A DNA stretch of 64,000 nt from an uncultured Lachnospiraceae bacterium (GTDB taxonomy: Bacteria > Bacillota > Clostridia > Lachnospirales > Lachnospiraceae), in the NCBI GenBank assembly GCA_947631625.1, contig CANRMA010000009.1, positions 1 to 64,000 on the forward strand, given 5' to 3'. How positions within the stretch are numbered: the first letter of the stretch is position 1; each line of letters opens with the position of its first letter. A model generated the notes under the pieces. It was not told the origin of the DNA. It searched no databases and was given only the letters and a program-made list of their open reading frames with translations. A program made the position numbers and the translations under genes. Positions 50,757 through 60,530 of this stretch are shown here, piece after piece.

Positions 50757-50804
50757 GTAATTGCAAAACCATGATATACGTTGAGAGAGAGTTTAGCAAA
50801 TACC
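50754..50804 (-). mobile_element. 51-bp internally deleted derivative (copy D) of the palindromic element
   Basis: TAGGTAATTGCAAAACCATGATATACGTTGAGAGAGAGTTTAGCAAATACC = left and right ends of the family fused at ATATACGTT. Confidence 0.75.
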
Positions 50805-50835
50805 TGGAAACATATAAATATGAAAGGATCAAAAG

Positions 50836-51120
50836 ATGACAAGTAAACAGAGAGCATATTTAAAAAGTCTTGCGAGCAATTTAAACCCTGTTTTTCAGGT
50901 CGGAAAAGCAAGTTTGACGCCGGAGTTTACACAGGCCGTTGAAGAGGCGTTTAACACCAGGGAGCTTATTAAGATAGCGGTGTTGAAGAACTGTGCCGAC
51001 GATCCTAATGAGATCGCGCAGATAATAGCGGAAAGAACACATTCACAGGTCGTTCAGGTAATCGGTAAGAAAATCGTATTGTATAAGCCGGATAAAAAGA
51101 ATCCTAAGATCATATTATAA
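50836..51120 (+). CDS. yhbY: YhbY-family (CRM domain) RNA-binding protein
   Basis: LTSKQRAYLKSLASNLNPVFQVGKASLTPEF; downstream of obgE. Confidence 0.93.
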   Translation: MTSKQRAYLKSLASNLNPVFQVGKASLTPEFTQAVEEAFNTRELIKIAVLKNCADDPNEIAQIIAERTHSQVVQVIGKKIVLYKPDKKNPKIIL

Positions 51121-51213
51121 ATGACAAAATATTTATGTAATAATATATTTGATAATATATTTATGTAATAATATTTGTAATTACTCCAACAATATAAAGC
51201 AAGATCCGAAAGC

Positions 51214-51834
51214 GTGGATATATTGAAAAAAACAGGAATAATGGGTGGAACCTTCAACCCGATACATTTGGGACATTTAATAATAGCAGAGAAGGCCAGA
51301 GAGCAGTTTGCTCTGGACGAGGTGCTTTTTATGCCCTGCGGAATGCCCTATATGAAGGATACAAGCGAACTTCTTCCTTCGGATATAAGAGCCGAAATGG
51401 TATCTCTGGCGATAGAGGACAACCCCTTTTTTATTTTATCCACAATAGAAATTGAAAAAGAGGGCAGTACCTATACTTATCAGACACTGGAATATCTTAA
51501 GAGCCTGAATATAAATAACGAGTATTATTTTATTCTTGGCGCGGACAGTCTTTGGACGATCTCTGATTGGAGAGAACCGCAGAAAATATTTGATAACTGT
51601 ATTATTCTGGCGTCCGTCAGGGATAATAAAACAACAACTGATATGGAAAAGCAGATTGAAACTATCAAAAGAAGATTCAGAGCCGATATCCGTCTTTTAC
51701 AGGCAGGTAATGTGGAGATCTCGTCATCAAATATAAGGGATCTTGCTAAAAGACATCTGTCCATACGTTATCAGGTGCCGGAGAGCGTTTATAAATATAT
51801 TAATGATAATGGTTTATACGGCATAAACGGCTGA
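51214..51834 (+). CDS. nadD: Nicotinate-nucleotide adenylyltransferase
   Basis: GIMGGTFNPIHLGHLIIAEKARE; SSSNIRDLAK; precedes yqeK-rsfS. Confidence 0.95.
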   Translation: MDILKKTGIMGGTFNPIHLGHLIIAEKAREQFALDEVLFMPCGMPYMKDTSELLPSDIRAEMVSLAIEDNPFFILSTIEIEKEGSTYTYQTLEYLKSLNINNEYYFILGADSLWTISDWREPQKIFDNCIILASVRDNKTTTDMEKQIETIKRRFRADIRLLQAGNVEISSSNIRDLAKRHLSIRYQVPESVYKYINDNGLYGING

Positions 51835-51874
51835 TCTTATGTAAGATTTACATTATCAGAAAGGAAAAACCTTT

Positions 51875-52468
51875 ATGAAAACGGCAAGTTTAAAAAATAT
51901 ACGCAAAGCCATGGAAAAAGAACTGAATTCCAAGCGTTATGAGCATACATTGTCGGTAGCCTATACTGCGGCCAACCTTGCAATGATCCATGAGGCCGAT
52001 GTTGAGAGCGCGCTGGTCGCAGGTATGCTTCATGACTGCGCCAAATGTATATCCGGAAAGAAACTGATCTCAATATGCCGGAAAAATTCAATTCCGGTAT
52101 CCGATGTGGAAATGGCTAATCCGTCAGCGCTTTTGCATGCTAAAGTCGGGGCTTATTACGCCGGGGAAAAATACGGGATCAGCGACAAAGATATCTTAAA
52201 CGCCATAAAATACCATACCACAGGACGGCCTGATATGAGCAAATTGGAAAAAATATTATACATAGCCGATTATATCGAACCCGGCAGGAAACATGCTTCC
52301 AACCTCGCCCGGATACGTGTGATGGCATATCAGAACCTGAATGGCACATTGTTAAAAATATTGGAAGATACTTTATCTTATCTGATGTCGGTGGACGGAC
52401 AGATAGATACAATGACTAAAAAAACTTATGAATTTTATAAAAATTTACATAAACCGATTGATAATTAA
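51875..52468 (+). CDS. yqeK: HD-domain hydrolase YqeK
   Basis: RYEHTLSVAYTAANLA, AGMLHDCAK, YHTTGRPDMSKLEKILYIADYIEPGR. Confidence 0.95.
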   Translation: MKTASLKNIRKAMEKELNSKRYEHTLSVAYTAANLAMIHEADVESALVAGMLHDCAKCISGKKLISICRKNSIPVSDVEMANPSALLHAKVGAYYAGEKYGISDKDILNAIKYHTTGRPDMSKLEKILYIADYIEPGRKHASNLARIRVMAYQNLNGTLLKILEDTLSYLMSVDGQIDTMTKKTYEFYKNLHKPIDN

Positions 52469-52530
52469 AGATAATCATATGTGTAAAGCTAATTTCACAT
52501 AATGATGAAACAGATGGAAAGGAAGATCAT

Positions 52531-52878
52531 ATGACTTCAAAAGAACTTGCAAAACTTGCCATAGAAGCATTGGAAGATAAAAAAGCAGAAGATATTCAGG
52601 TAATTGATATCAGTGAAATATCAACAATAGCAGATTATTTTATAATAGCCACCGGAACCAACAAAAGCCAACTGCAGACCATGACGGACAATGTTGCCGA
52701 AGCGCTTGGGAAGGCCGGATATCCGGAAAAACATATAGAAGGATATCAGAACGCAAACTGGATACTAATGGATTTTCATGACATAATAGTGCATATATTT
52801 GATAAGGAAAACCGCCTGTTCTATGATCTTGAGCGGATATGGCGCGATGGGGTAATGGTGGATAAGGAAAGCCTGTAA
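52531..52878 (+). CDS. rsfS: Ribosome silencing factor RsfS
   Basis: IDISEISTIADYFIIATGTNKSQLQTMTDNV; VHIFDKENRLFYDLERIW. Confidence 0.95.
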   Translation: MTSKELAKLAIEALEDKKAEDIQVIDISEISTIADYFIIATGTNKSQLQTMTDNVAEALGKAGYPEKHIEGYQNANWILMDFHDIIVHIFDKENRLFYDLERIWRDGVMVDKESL

Positions 52879-52889
52879 AAAATAATAAA

Positions 52890-52940
52890 ATGAATCCCAA
52901 CATTATATAGTTATCATATAAATGTTGGGATTCATCTTTC
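52890..52940. terminator. Terminator stem-loop after rsfS
   Basis: ATGAATCCCAACATT (52890-52904) / AATGTTGGGATTCAT (52921-52935), then CTTT. Confidence 0.7.
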
Positions 52941-52981
52941 TGATCACTTTTAATACGAATTAGTTGACACTAACCTGTCGC

Positions 52982-53218
52982 TTATTGTGATTCTTTGGAA
53001 GTACCGCCGGCATACATATAGAAAGTGATAATATATAAACCTGCAAGACCTACCAATGCATAGATAATTCTGGAAAGCCATGACATATTACCAAAAATAA
53101 AGGCTACGAGGTCAAAACTGAAGAAACCTATCAGTCCCCAGTTAATTGCACCGATTATGGCAATAGTCAGGGCAAGACAATCCAATCCTTTATTATTCAT
53201 GATCATTCCCCTCTCCAT
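52982..53218 (-). CDS. DUF378-family small membrane protein
   Basis: DCLALTIAIIGAINWGLIGFFSFDLVAFIFGNMSWLSRIIYALVGLAGLY. Confidence 0.9.
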   Translation of the reverse strand: MERGMIMNNKGLDCLALTIAIIGAINWGLIGFFSFDLVAFIFGNMSWLSRIIYALVGLAGLYIITFYMYAGGTSKESQ

Positions 53219-53368
53219 AAGAAATCTGAAAACCTGATTAAAACGGTTTTAGCTTATATGACAGAAGCTTTTTATATATATTTTCCTGACAACGGAATAT
53301 ATAATATAGTAATGTTTCTGTCATCATGTATTATTATCTCTTATAAAAAGGCGTATATACTGGAAAAA

Positions 53369-53986
53369 TTAGTGGTATAAACGGAACACTCCGAATACTT
53401 TCCCAAGAATACGGCAATCATCTACTATAATAGGTTCCATGTAATCGTTTTCGGGCTGCAGTCTTATGTGTCCGTTTTCTTTATAAAAAGTTTTAACGGT
53501 AGCCGAATCATCGATCAAAGCCACTACAGTGTCACCGTTATTGGCAGTATTGCAGCTGTTTACAAAAATCCGGTCTCCGTTATAAATTCCGACATTTACC
53601 ATTGAATCGCCTTTTACATTTAAAACAAAGGATTCTCCGCCCGGAACCATATCGGCCGGAACAGGAAAGTAGCTCTCAATATTGGATTCCGCCAGAATAG
53701 GAGTGCCTGCGGCTACACGTCCGATAACGGGAAGCGATACCATTTCGGTACGCACCATCTGAAAATTATCGTCACAGATCTCAATTGCGCGCGGTTTGGT
53801 AGGATCTCGTCTGATATATCCGTTTTTTTCCAATGTTTCAAGATGAGAGTGAACGGAAGAGGTCGATTTAAGTGAAACCGCTTCACATATTTCGCGAACT
53901 GACGGCGGATATCCTTTCTGCAGGATCTCCTCTTTAATGTAATCCAGAATTGCCTGTTGTTTCTTTGTTATTTTACCGTATCCCAT
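53369..53986 (-). CDS. lexA: SOS repressor LexA
   Basis: wHTH; cleavage site [33 protein letters not shown]; divergent LexA-box region. Confidence 0.96.
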   Translation of the reverse strand: MGYGKITKKQQAILDYIKEEILQKGYPPSVREICEAVSLKSTSSVHSHLETLEKNGYIRRDPTKPRAIEICDDNFQMVRTEMVSLPVIGRVAAGTPILAESNIESYFPVPADMVPGGESFVLNVKGDSMVNVGIYNGDRIFVNSCNTANNGDTVVALIDDSATVKTFYKENGHIRLQPENDYMEPIIVDDCRILGKVFGVFRLYH

Positions 53987-54107
53987 ATAATCCTCCTTTA
54001 TTCGGGTTTAAGAAATAAAATAGGAATTAAATAATTCCAAATATACAGTTTCTTGTGGTTATAGATAAATCATAACACAAGATTATAAAAAAAGCAAACA
54101 TATATTC

Positions 54108-54206
54108 AGAATATTTGTTCGATTTTTCTATAAAAAGTATTGACTTTCGAAAATATGTTCGATATAATAATCTCATATCAGAACAGACGTTCGCAACACT
54201 TGTTCG
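54108..54206. promoter_or_regulatory. Cluster of four LexA-box-like sites with an SOS promoter
   Basis: 54108 AGAATATTTGTTCG, 54148 CGAAAATATGTTCG, 54180 AGAACAGACGTTCG, 54193 GCAACACTTGTTCG; compare CGAACNNNNGTTCG. TTGACT 54140-54145, 17-bp spacer, TATAAT 54163-54168. Confidence 0.85.
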
Positions 54207-54247
54207 GATAAATGGTTGATTTTATATACAGGCAGGGAGGAATATAT

Positions 54248-54640
54248 ATGAACGGCAATACTTATTATAATTATGAATTGACAAGAAATGAAAGACGCAT
54301 ACGGAATAACAGGATCAGGCGTCAGCGGGAGCTTCGCAGGAATGTAATGCTTACTGTAATGACGATATGTTTTATAATAACCTTTTCAATCAGTCTTAAC
54401 GGTTTCTTGTCCAATGCTAAAGGAAGCAGTGGGAGAGAAGTGCATAAGTGCTATAAGAGTATTACTATTTCTAACGGGGATTCTTTATGGTCTATTGCAA
54501 AAGATAACATGGATGAAGAGCAATATCCCTCAATATATTCATATATTAAAGAAGTAAAACAGATAAATTCCCTGCATACAAATTCCATAAATTACGGGGA
54601 ATGCCTTATAATACCTTATTATACGCATAACTACAAATAA
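54248..54640 (+). CDS. LysM-domain membrane protein, YneA-like SOS cell-division inhibitor
   Basis: One TM segment then SITISNGDSLWSIAKDNMDEEQYPSIYSYIKEVKQINSLHTNSINYGECLIIPYY (LysM); divergent from lexA. Confidence 0.8.
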   Translation: MNGNTYYNYELTRNERRIRNNRIRRQRELRRNVMLTVMTICFIITFSISLNGFLSNAKGSSGREVHKCYKSITISNGDSLWSIAKDNMDEEQYPSIYSYIKEVKQINSLHTNSINYGECLIIPYYTHNYK

Positions 54641-54966
54641 TAAATTTTGCACTTTCAATAATTATTCAGTATTCTTCTCTCATACGAAGTGAAGCATATA
54701 AAAGAATAAATGCGGATTTATTACCCCAACACCATAGTAAACTATATCTAAAAAAATACAGCAGTTGTTTTTTATAATTTATTAATATATAATAGTAGAT
54801 AAGCAGTCAGATAACCAATAAACATATATTTGTTGTTTGATCAACGGAATATTCTTATATTATATATTATTATATATGTTTATGTTGCAATATATGTGTT
54901 TTATGACTGCAGTGTTAAGTCAAAGTTTTAATCTTAAATTTATGAATGATGTAGGGGGTTTGAAAA

Positions 54967-56331
54967 TTGAAAAAGTATGTAAGTTTTAAAATTATGATTC
55001 CTTTGATTTTGGTATTTATTTTGACTATTACAGTCAATATGTCTACCACCTCGTGTCTGCAGTCTGCAAGAAATGTTTTTGAAAATATTTTGTCCTCGTC
55101 AGAGGTATCTGCGGAAATAACTGATATCGCAAACAACAATGTCAGCCTTATTTCGTCTGAATTATCCCGAAACGGCATAATTTCATCTTTACAGCTTTTA
55201 TTAGTCATCGTAACAATAGTTATTACATATGTAAGCTTTGTTAAGCCGTTAAGAGATACGGAAAAGCAGCTTAGTATATTAATAAAGAATCTGGAAAATG
55301 AAAGCGGAGACTTAAATGAACGTATAATAAGCAAAAAAGAAGATGAGATAGGCAGACTGATATTTGGCATTAATCTCTTTTTAAACAAACTCCAGACAAT
55401 AATGAAGGATTTTAAATCACATTCCATTGCGTTGGATGAATCTTCAGGTAAAATTGTTTCCAAAATATCGGATTCGTCAAAAGAAATGAGTTCAGTATCG
55501 GCATCTGCAGAAGAACTTCACAATGATATGCAGGATATTTTACGGATAATTGAAAATATTAATTCAGATATAGAATTATTAAATAACAGTAGTGATGTCA
55601 TATCAAATTCAACTGTTTCAGGTAAATCTTATGCGGCTGAGATGAAGGAACGCGCCAATGAAATTAAGGAACTTGCAACCAACAGTAAATCAGAATCTGA
55701 AAAGATCACCTCATCATTAGAAGATGTTTTGCGAAGTTCTATGGAAAGCAGCAAGAGTGTAAATGCAATTCAAAGCCTTACTGATGAAATTCTTTCAATA
55801 GCCAGTCAGACCAATCTGCTCGCGCTTAATGCCTCTATTGAAGCTGCAAGGGCCGGCGAGGCCGGTAAGGGCTTCGCAGTCGTAGCCGATGAAATAAGGG
55901 CATTGGCGGATAACAGCCGTAATACCGCGAACAGTATACAACAGATAAGCAATGATGTTGTTTCCTGTGTTGAAAACATGTCTGATTCATCCAACAGGCT
56001 TTTGGAATTTGTTAATACCAATGTGCTTAACGATTATGACAAGTTTGTGACTGCTTCAATGAAATACTTAAGTGATGCGGATGCTGTTGAAGAAATGATG
56101 ATCGAGTTTAATCATAAATCTTCGGAATTAAATTCAGTTTCTGCCAATATTAATTCAGGTATTTCCAAGATTTCAAAGGCAATTGACTATGAAAATGATA
56201 AAGTTTCCGGATTAACTAATGTCATGCAGGACTTATCTTCAAATATGAATGAGATTCAGGATTTCACAGCCATAAACGATGAAGTCTCGAATAATTTAAA
56301 GAAGGAAATAGCCAAGTTTAAGGCTATCTAG
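54967..56331 (+). CDS. Methyl-accepting chemotaxis protein-like transducer
   Basis: Two TM segments; [45 protein letters not shown] hairpin-tip motif. Confidence 0.92.
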   Translation: MKKYVSFKIMIPLILVFILTITVNMSTTSCLQSARNVFENILSSSEVSAEITDIANNNVSLISSELSRNGIISSLQLLLVIVTIVITYVSFVKPLRDTEKQLSILIKNLENESGDLNERIISKKEDEIGRLIFGINLFLNKLQTIMKDFKSHSIALDESSGKIVSKISDSSKEMSSVSASAEELHNDMQDILRIIENINSDIELLNNSSDVISNSTVSGKSYAAEMKERANEIKELATNSKSESEKITSSLEDVLRSSMESSKSVNAIQSLTDEILSIASQTNLLALNASIEAARAGEAGKGFAVVADEIRALADNSRNTANSIQQISNDVVSCVENMSDSSNRLLEFVNTNVLNDYDKFVTASMKYLSDADAVEEMMIEFNHKSSELNSVSANINSGISKISKAIDYENDKVSGLTNVMQDLSSNMNEIQDFTAINDEVSNNLKKEIAKFKAI

Positions 56332-56464
56332 AACTATTCGCAAAATCCGTGTTTAACGAATAGTTGGCCCGGGTAAATAGGGGGTATAGAAATAATCAAC
56401 AGGGCTTGCCTTGAATGGTTTTACAAATTTAATCATATATAAGTTACATATATAAGTTACAAAA

Positions 56465-56512
56465 AACTCCCATATATAGAGCTTTTTTAAAACCCTCTAT
56501 ATAATGGGAGTT
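56465..56512. terminator. Stem-loop between convergent MCP-like and methyltransferase genes
   Basis: AACTCCCATATATAGAG / CTCTATATAATGGGAGTT. Confidence 0.5.
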
Positions 56513-56561
56513 ACAAACTTAATGTTTTTGATCATTTGCTGCCTTAAGATTTTATTTTATA

Positions 56562-57386
56562 TCATACAATAAATCCGGCCTTTTTAAATACATATTGATT
56601 GCAGCCGTGACCGCCGCCTGCAGTATAAAGTTTTTCCAATAAGTACCCTTTATTATGGAAAAAATCAAATATATCTTCCGGTTTTGCAACCTCAAACGGA
56701 TAACCGCCTACCCAGTCAATTACGTCATATTTGGGGGACATTCCGCGTTGCTTTATATAATTTTTCCAGGTATTGAACGGTTTGCCTTTTAATAAATCCT
56801 TTATGGTTGTCGGTCCCCATAATCTCAGAAAGCATGGATACAAAACAAAGCCACGAAGCGCTTTGGGACAATCATTATACGTTTTTTTAATCTTTTTCCA
56901 AATTTTGCTTGCCTGTCCCTGATCGTTATATATTGATATAAACAAAATTCCATTTTCATCAACCATATTATTGGCATTATTAAGTGCCTGATACATATTT
57001 CCGGTATGATGCAGTACACCCCATGAATAAACTACATCAAATTTTCCCAATCCGGATAAATAATCATAATCCAGAGCATCTCCTCGTTCAATCTGCCAGT
57101 TTTCATCATTCTTATAGAACATATTTTTTAAATATCTGGTACAATTTACGCTGTTTTCATCATAATCAAAAGAAAATACGTTCGCGCCCATATTTCTGGC
57201 TGCAAGGCTGAACAGTCCGCTTCCCGAACCTATATCCAGAAACTTTTTGCCTTCAAGAGTATTTGTACCCAACCAGTCCTGTAATGATTTTTCTGCCTCA
57301 TTTATTTGCTCATTTGTAAGGTTATTTAGAAATTGCTGCCAGTTTTTACCGAACTCAAATCTTTTATCTGAATTTTTATCAAACAC
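56562..57386 (-). CDS. Class I SAM-dependent methyltransferase
   Basis: FLDIGSGSGLFSLAARNMGANVFSFDYDENSV; VVYSWGVLHHTGNMYQAL. Confidence 0.9.
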   Translation of the reverse strand: MFDKNSDKRFEFGKNWQQFLNNLTNEQINEAEKSLQDWLGTNTLEGKKFLDIGSGSGLFSLAARNMGANVFSFDYDENSVNCTRYLKNMFYKNDENWQIERGDALDYDYLSGLGKFDVVYSWGVLHHTGNMYQALNNANNMVDENGILFISIYNDQGQASKIWKKIKKTYNDCPKALRGFVLYPCFLRLWGPTTIKDLLKGKPFNTWKNYIKQRGMSPKYDVIDWVGGYPFEVAKPEDIFDFFHNKGYLLEKLYTAGGGHGCNQYVFKKAGFIV

Positions 57387-57504
57387 ATCTGTGTACCTCC
57401 CATATATAATAATAAATCTGATTTACATCCGACTATTTATTATTATTTTTTGGGAAATTTAATATTTTATTCCACAAAATAAAAACTATATATCCTGGTC
57501 TTAT

Positions 57505-57762
57505 TTATCTTTTTTCACGGTAATCTTCGGAACTGTTATATTTTGTAACATAATTTTTATAAGGATTGCTTATATATTTATCATCTGAAATTTCAGGTTG
57601 GGATTTTTTAACTCCGTTTAAATGCTTATATGAATTATTAAAATCCCTTATAGAATCAATATTATTGGTTTTTTCTTTACTTTTCTTTATTTTTACATAA
57701 ATATAGATATATACAATTACCAGAAATATACCGATCAGAACAAATACACCATTCATAAACAT
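57505..57762 (-). CDS. Small hypothetical membrane protein
   Basis: MFMNGVFVLIGIFLVIVYIYIYVKIKKSKEK; downstream of dtd; ATG at 57762 preferred over 57846, which overlaps dtd. Confidence 0.5.
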   Translation of the reverse strand: MFMNGVFVLIGIFLVIVYIYIYVKIKKSKEKTNNIDSIRDFNNSYKHLNGVKKSQPEISDDKYISNPYKNYVTKYNSSEDYREKR

Positions 57763-57790
57763 TCCCTGCCGCGAATTTTTATTATGATAT

Positions 57791-58237
57791 TTATAACTCA
57801 TCAGAATCCAACATGATCGTAAACGGTCCGTCGTTAATGAGTGCAACCTTCATGTCCGCGCCAAATTCACCATGTTCAACGTCAGTGATTGTTTCACGGC
57901 ATTTTTCTATTATATATTCATAAAGCTCATTGGCCATATCAGGACTGCCTGCATTTATGAACGACGGACGATTACCATGTTTACAGTCTGCATATAATGT
58001 AAATTGTGAAATAATTAACAATCCTCCGTTTACCGATGTCAGGTTTAGGTTAGTTTTGCCTGCCTCATCCTGAAAAATACGCAGATTTAATAGTTTACGC
58101 ACCATTTTATCCGCAATTTCTTTCGTATCGGACTGATTTATTCCAACAAACACCAAAAAGCCTTTTTTAATACTGCCAATTATCTTGGAATCAACGCTCA
58201 CGTTAGCTTCCTGAACGCATTGAATAAGAAATTTCAT
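57791..58237 (-). CDS. dtd: D-aminoacyl-tRNA deacylase
   Basis: [65 protein letters not shown]. Confidence 0.95.
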   Translation of the reverse strand: MKFLIQCVQEANVSVDSKIIGSIKKGFLVFVGINQSDTKEIADKMVRKLLNLRIFQDEAGKTNLNLTSVNGGLLIISQFTLYADCKHGNRPSFINAGSPDMANELYEYIIEKCRETITDVEHGEFGADMKVALINDGPFTIMLDSDEL

Positions 58238-58255
58238 ATTTTAAATGTCCTTTAT

Positions 58256-59575
58256 TTATTTTCCTTTTTCGCCGCTCTCTTGCGTTTTGGTCTTATTTTC
58301 TGCGCCTGCGGCGGATTTGCGCTTCTTTTTCACAGGCACGTACTCGGTAAAGGTCTTATCCTCTCCTATTGAGCCGACCAGTAAATACGGCGTGGTATCC
58401 GTCGGCAGGTCTTTCCCCTTAAGAAGCTTGCTTACAACAGCTCTGAACGCCGCATAGAACACTGCAAAGATCGGAACGCCCACAAACATACCCAGTATTC
58501 CGAATATGCCGCCGAAAACCGTGATTGCAAATATGACCCAGAATCCGGACAGACCGGTGGAATCGCCGAGTATCTTAGGCCCGAGTATATTTCCGTCAAA
58601 CTGCTGTATTATAAGTATCAGGATGATAAAATACAGGCACTGTATAGGATTTACCATAAGTATAAGCAGCGCACAGGGAATGCCTCCGAGCCATGGACCA
58701 AAAAACGGAATGATATTGGTGACGCCCACTACCACGCTGACAAGTATTGCGTAAGGAGTGCCTATTATACTGGTGCATACAAAGCAGATAACGCCTATTA
58801 TAGCGGAATCTATTATTTTTCCGATGATAAAGCCGCTGAATGTGGAATGTATAAATCTTACATTCGATATGGTCTGATTGGCCGTCGGAATGTCCAAAAA
58901 GGCATAAACAAGCTTTTTGGCCTGTCCGGCAAAGGTCTCCTTACTGCCTAATATATAAATGGATATGATAAAACCTATTATAAGGTTCCACATTGCCTTA
59001 AAAAATCCGATGACGCTCATGGACAGCGTCTTTATAAGGTCATTTATCTTTGGCAATACGTTGCTGTTTAAAAATCTGTTCAGCATAGTTGAATATTTAT
59101 TTAATAATTCATTGACTACGCTTTCCAGATCCGGATTGTTCTCAAGTATCTTAGTAACCCATGCCGTAAGGTTGTTTACATAAGTCGGGAACTGTTGTAT
59201 AATGCTTTGGATACTTCTTATCAGTTCCGGGATTATCATTGCGAAAAATTCATACAGTATAATAAGTATGATCACAATCGTTAGTAAGATAGAGATCATA
59301 CGGATTCTTTTTTTGCTTTTTGAGTCAATAGGTATCTTGGCTTTTACATAAATAGGCTTTATGATCTTACGTTCTATAGTATTTAATATAGGCGTTATCA
59401 GATATGCCAACGCAAGTCCGTCTATGATCGGCATTGATACTGTTATAACAGAATGCAGCACGCTCGAGAGGCTGTCGCTGTGAAAAAGAATATAATAGAA
59501 CAGAATTCCTCCCATAACAACAAAAAGCGCCGTTAAGCCCCAGTAAAAGTATTTTTTGTTAAAATGAAATTTCAT
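58256..59575 (-). CDS. AI-2E family (PerM/YtvI-like) transporter
   Basis: Multi-pass; IGVTNIIPFFGPWLGGIPCALL-type motif; GNILGPKILGDSTGLSGFWVIFAI. Confidence 0.92.
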   Translation of the reverse strand: MKFHFNKKYFYWGLTALFVVMGGILFYYILFHSDSLSSVLHSVITVSMPIIDGLALAYLITPILNTIERKIIKPIYVKAKIPIDSKSKKRIRMISILLTIVIILIILYEFFAMIIPELIRSIQSIIQQFPTYVNNLTAWVTKILENNPDLESVVNELLNKYSTMLNRFLNSNVLPKINDLIKTLSMSVIGFFKAMWNLIIGFIISIYILGSKETFAGQAKKLVYAFLDIPTANQTISNVRFIHSTFSGFIIGKIIDSAIIGVICFVCTSIIGTPYAILVSVVVGVTNIIPFFGPWLGGIPCALLILMVNPIQCLYFIILILIIQQFDGNILGPKILGDSTGLSGFWVIFAITVFGGIFGILGMFVGVPIFAVFYAAFRAVVSKLLKGKDLPTDTTPYLLVGSIGEDKTFTEYVPVKKKRKSAAGAENKTKTQESGEKGK

Positions 59576-59739
59576 AACAGATAAGCTCCTGACTTATTAT
59601 TTATGATCATTTTATTATTATATTAGAAAATTATCTAATTTGCAATTGCCTATTTAATAATTAAACTAGTATAATGATAAGTAGTCGTTATTATTTAAAA
59701 AATTAAACGGAAAGACATTTTTTACGAGGATATTTCACT

Positions 59740-60471
59740 ATGAAACTACAGCAGGTATTAAGTCTTACACGAAGGGCGATAGATGATTATAATATGATCG
59801 AAGATGGCGACAAGATAGCCGTCGGCGTTTCGGGCGGCAAAGACAGCCTTACTCTTCTGCAGGCGCTTAAGAGTCTGCAGCGCTTTTACCCTAAGAAGTT
59901 CTCATTATGCGCGATTACCATAGACTTAGGGTTTGAAAATTTAAACCTTGATAAGATAACTGAATTTTGTAAAAACATAGATGTACCTTACCATATTATA
60001 AAAACAGATATAGCGCAGATCGTGTTTGATGACCGTAAGGAAAGCAATCCCTGTTCTTTGTGCGCCAAGATGCGTAAAGGCGTGCTAAATACCGCCATAA
60101 AAGAATTGGGCTGTAATAAGGTCGCTTATGCGCATCATAAAGATGATGTTGTTGAGACCATGATGCTGTCGCTTATTTACGAGGGGCGTTTTCACACGTT
60201 CAGTCCCGTTACATATTTAGACCGGATGAAGGTTACGGTTATAAGGCCTCTCATTTATATGCGTGAAGCCGATGTGACAGGCTTTGTAAATAAATACAAC
60301 ATACCTGTCGTTAAGAGCCCCTGCCCTGCCGACGGACACACCAAACGCGAATATGTTAAGATACTTTTACAGGATATCAATAAAGAAACTCCCGGCGTAA
60401 AAGAACGTATGTTCACTGCCATCTGTAACAACATGCCTCAATGGCGGAAAGAATTCAGGCAAACTATATAA
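59740..60471 (+). CDS. TtcA-like tRNA 2-thiolation ATPase
   Basis: PP-loop VGVSGGKDSLTLLQAL; CSLCAKMRKGVL; KVAYAHHKDDVVETMMLSLIYEGRFHTFSP. Confidence 0.9.
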   Translation: MKLQQVLSLTRRAIDDYNMIEDGDKIAVGVSGGKDSLTLLQALKSLQRFYPKKFSLCAITIDLGFENLNLDKITEFCKNIDVPYHIIKTDIAQIVFDDRKESNPCSLCAKMRKGVLNTAIKELGCNKVAYAHHKDDVVETMMLSLIYEGRFHTFSPVTYLDRMKVTVIRPLIYMREADVTGFVNKYNIPVVKSPCPADGHTKREYVKILLQDINKETPGVKERMFTAICNNMPQWRKEFRQTI

Positions 60472-60530
60472 AATAATATATATAATTAAGAATCGAAAAG
60501 CTCTTACTTAAGAAAGGATTACATAATTAT

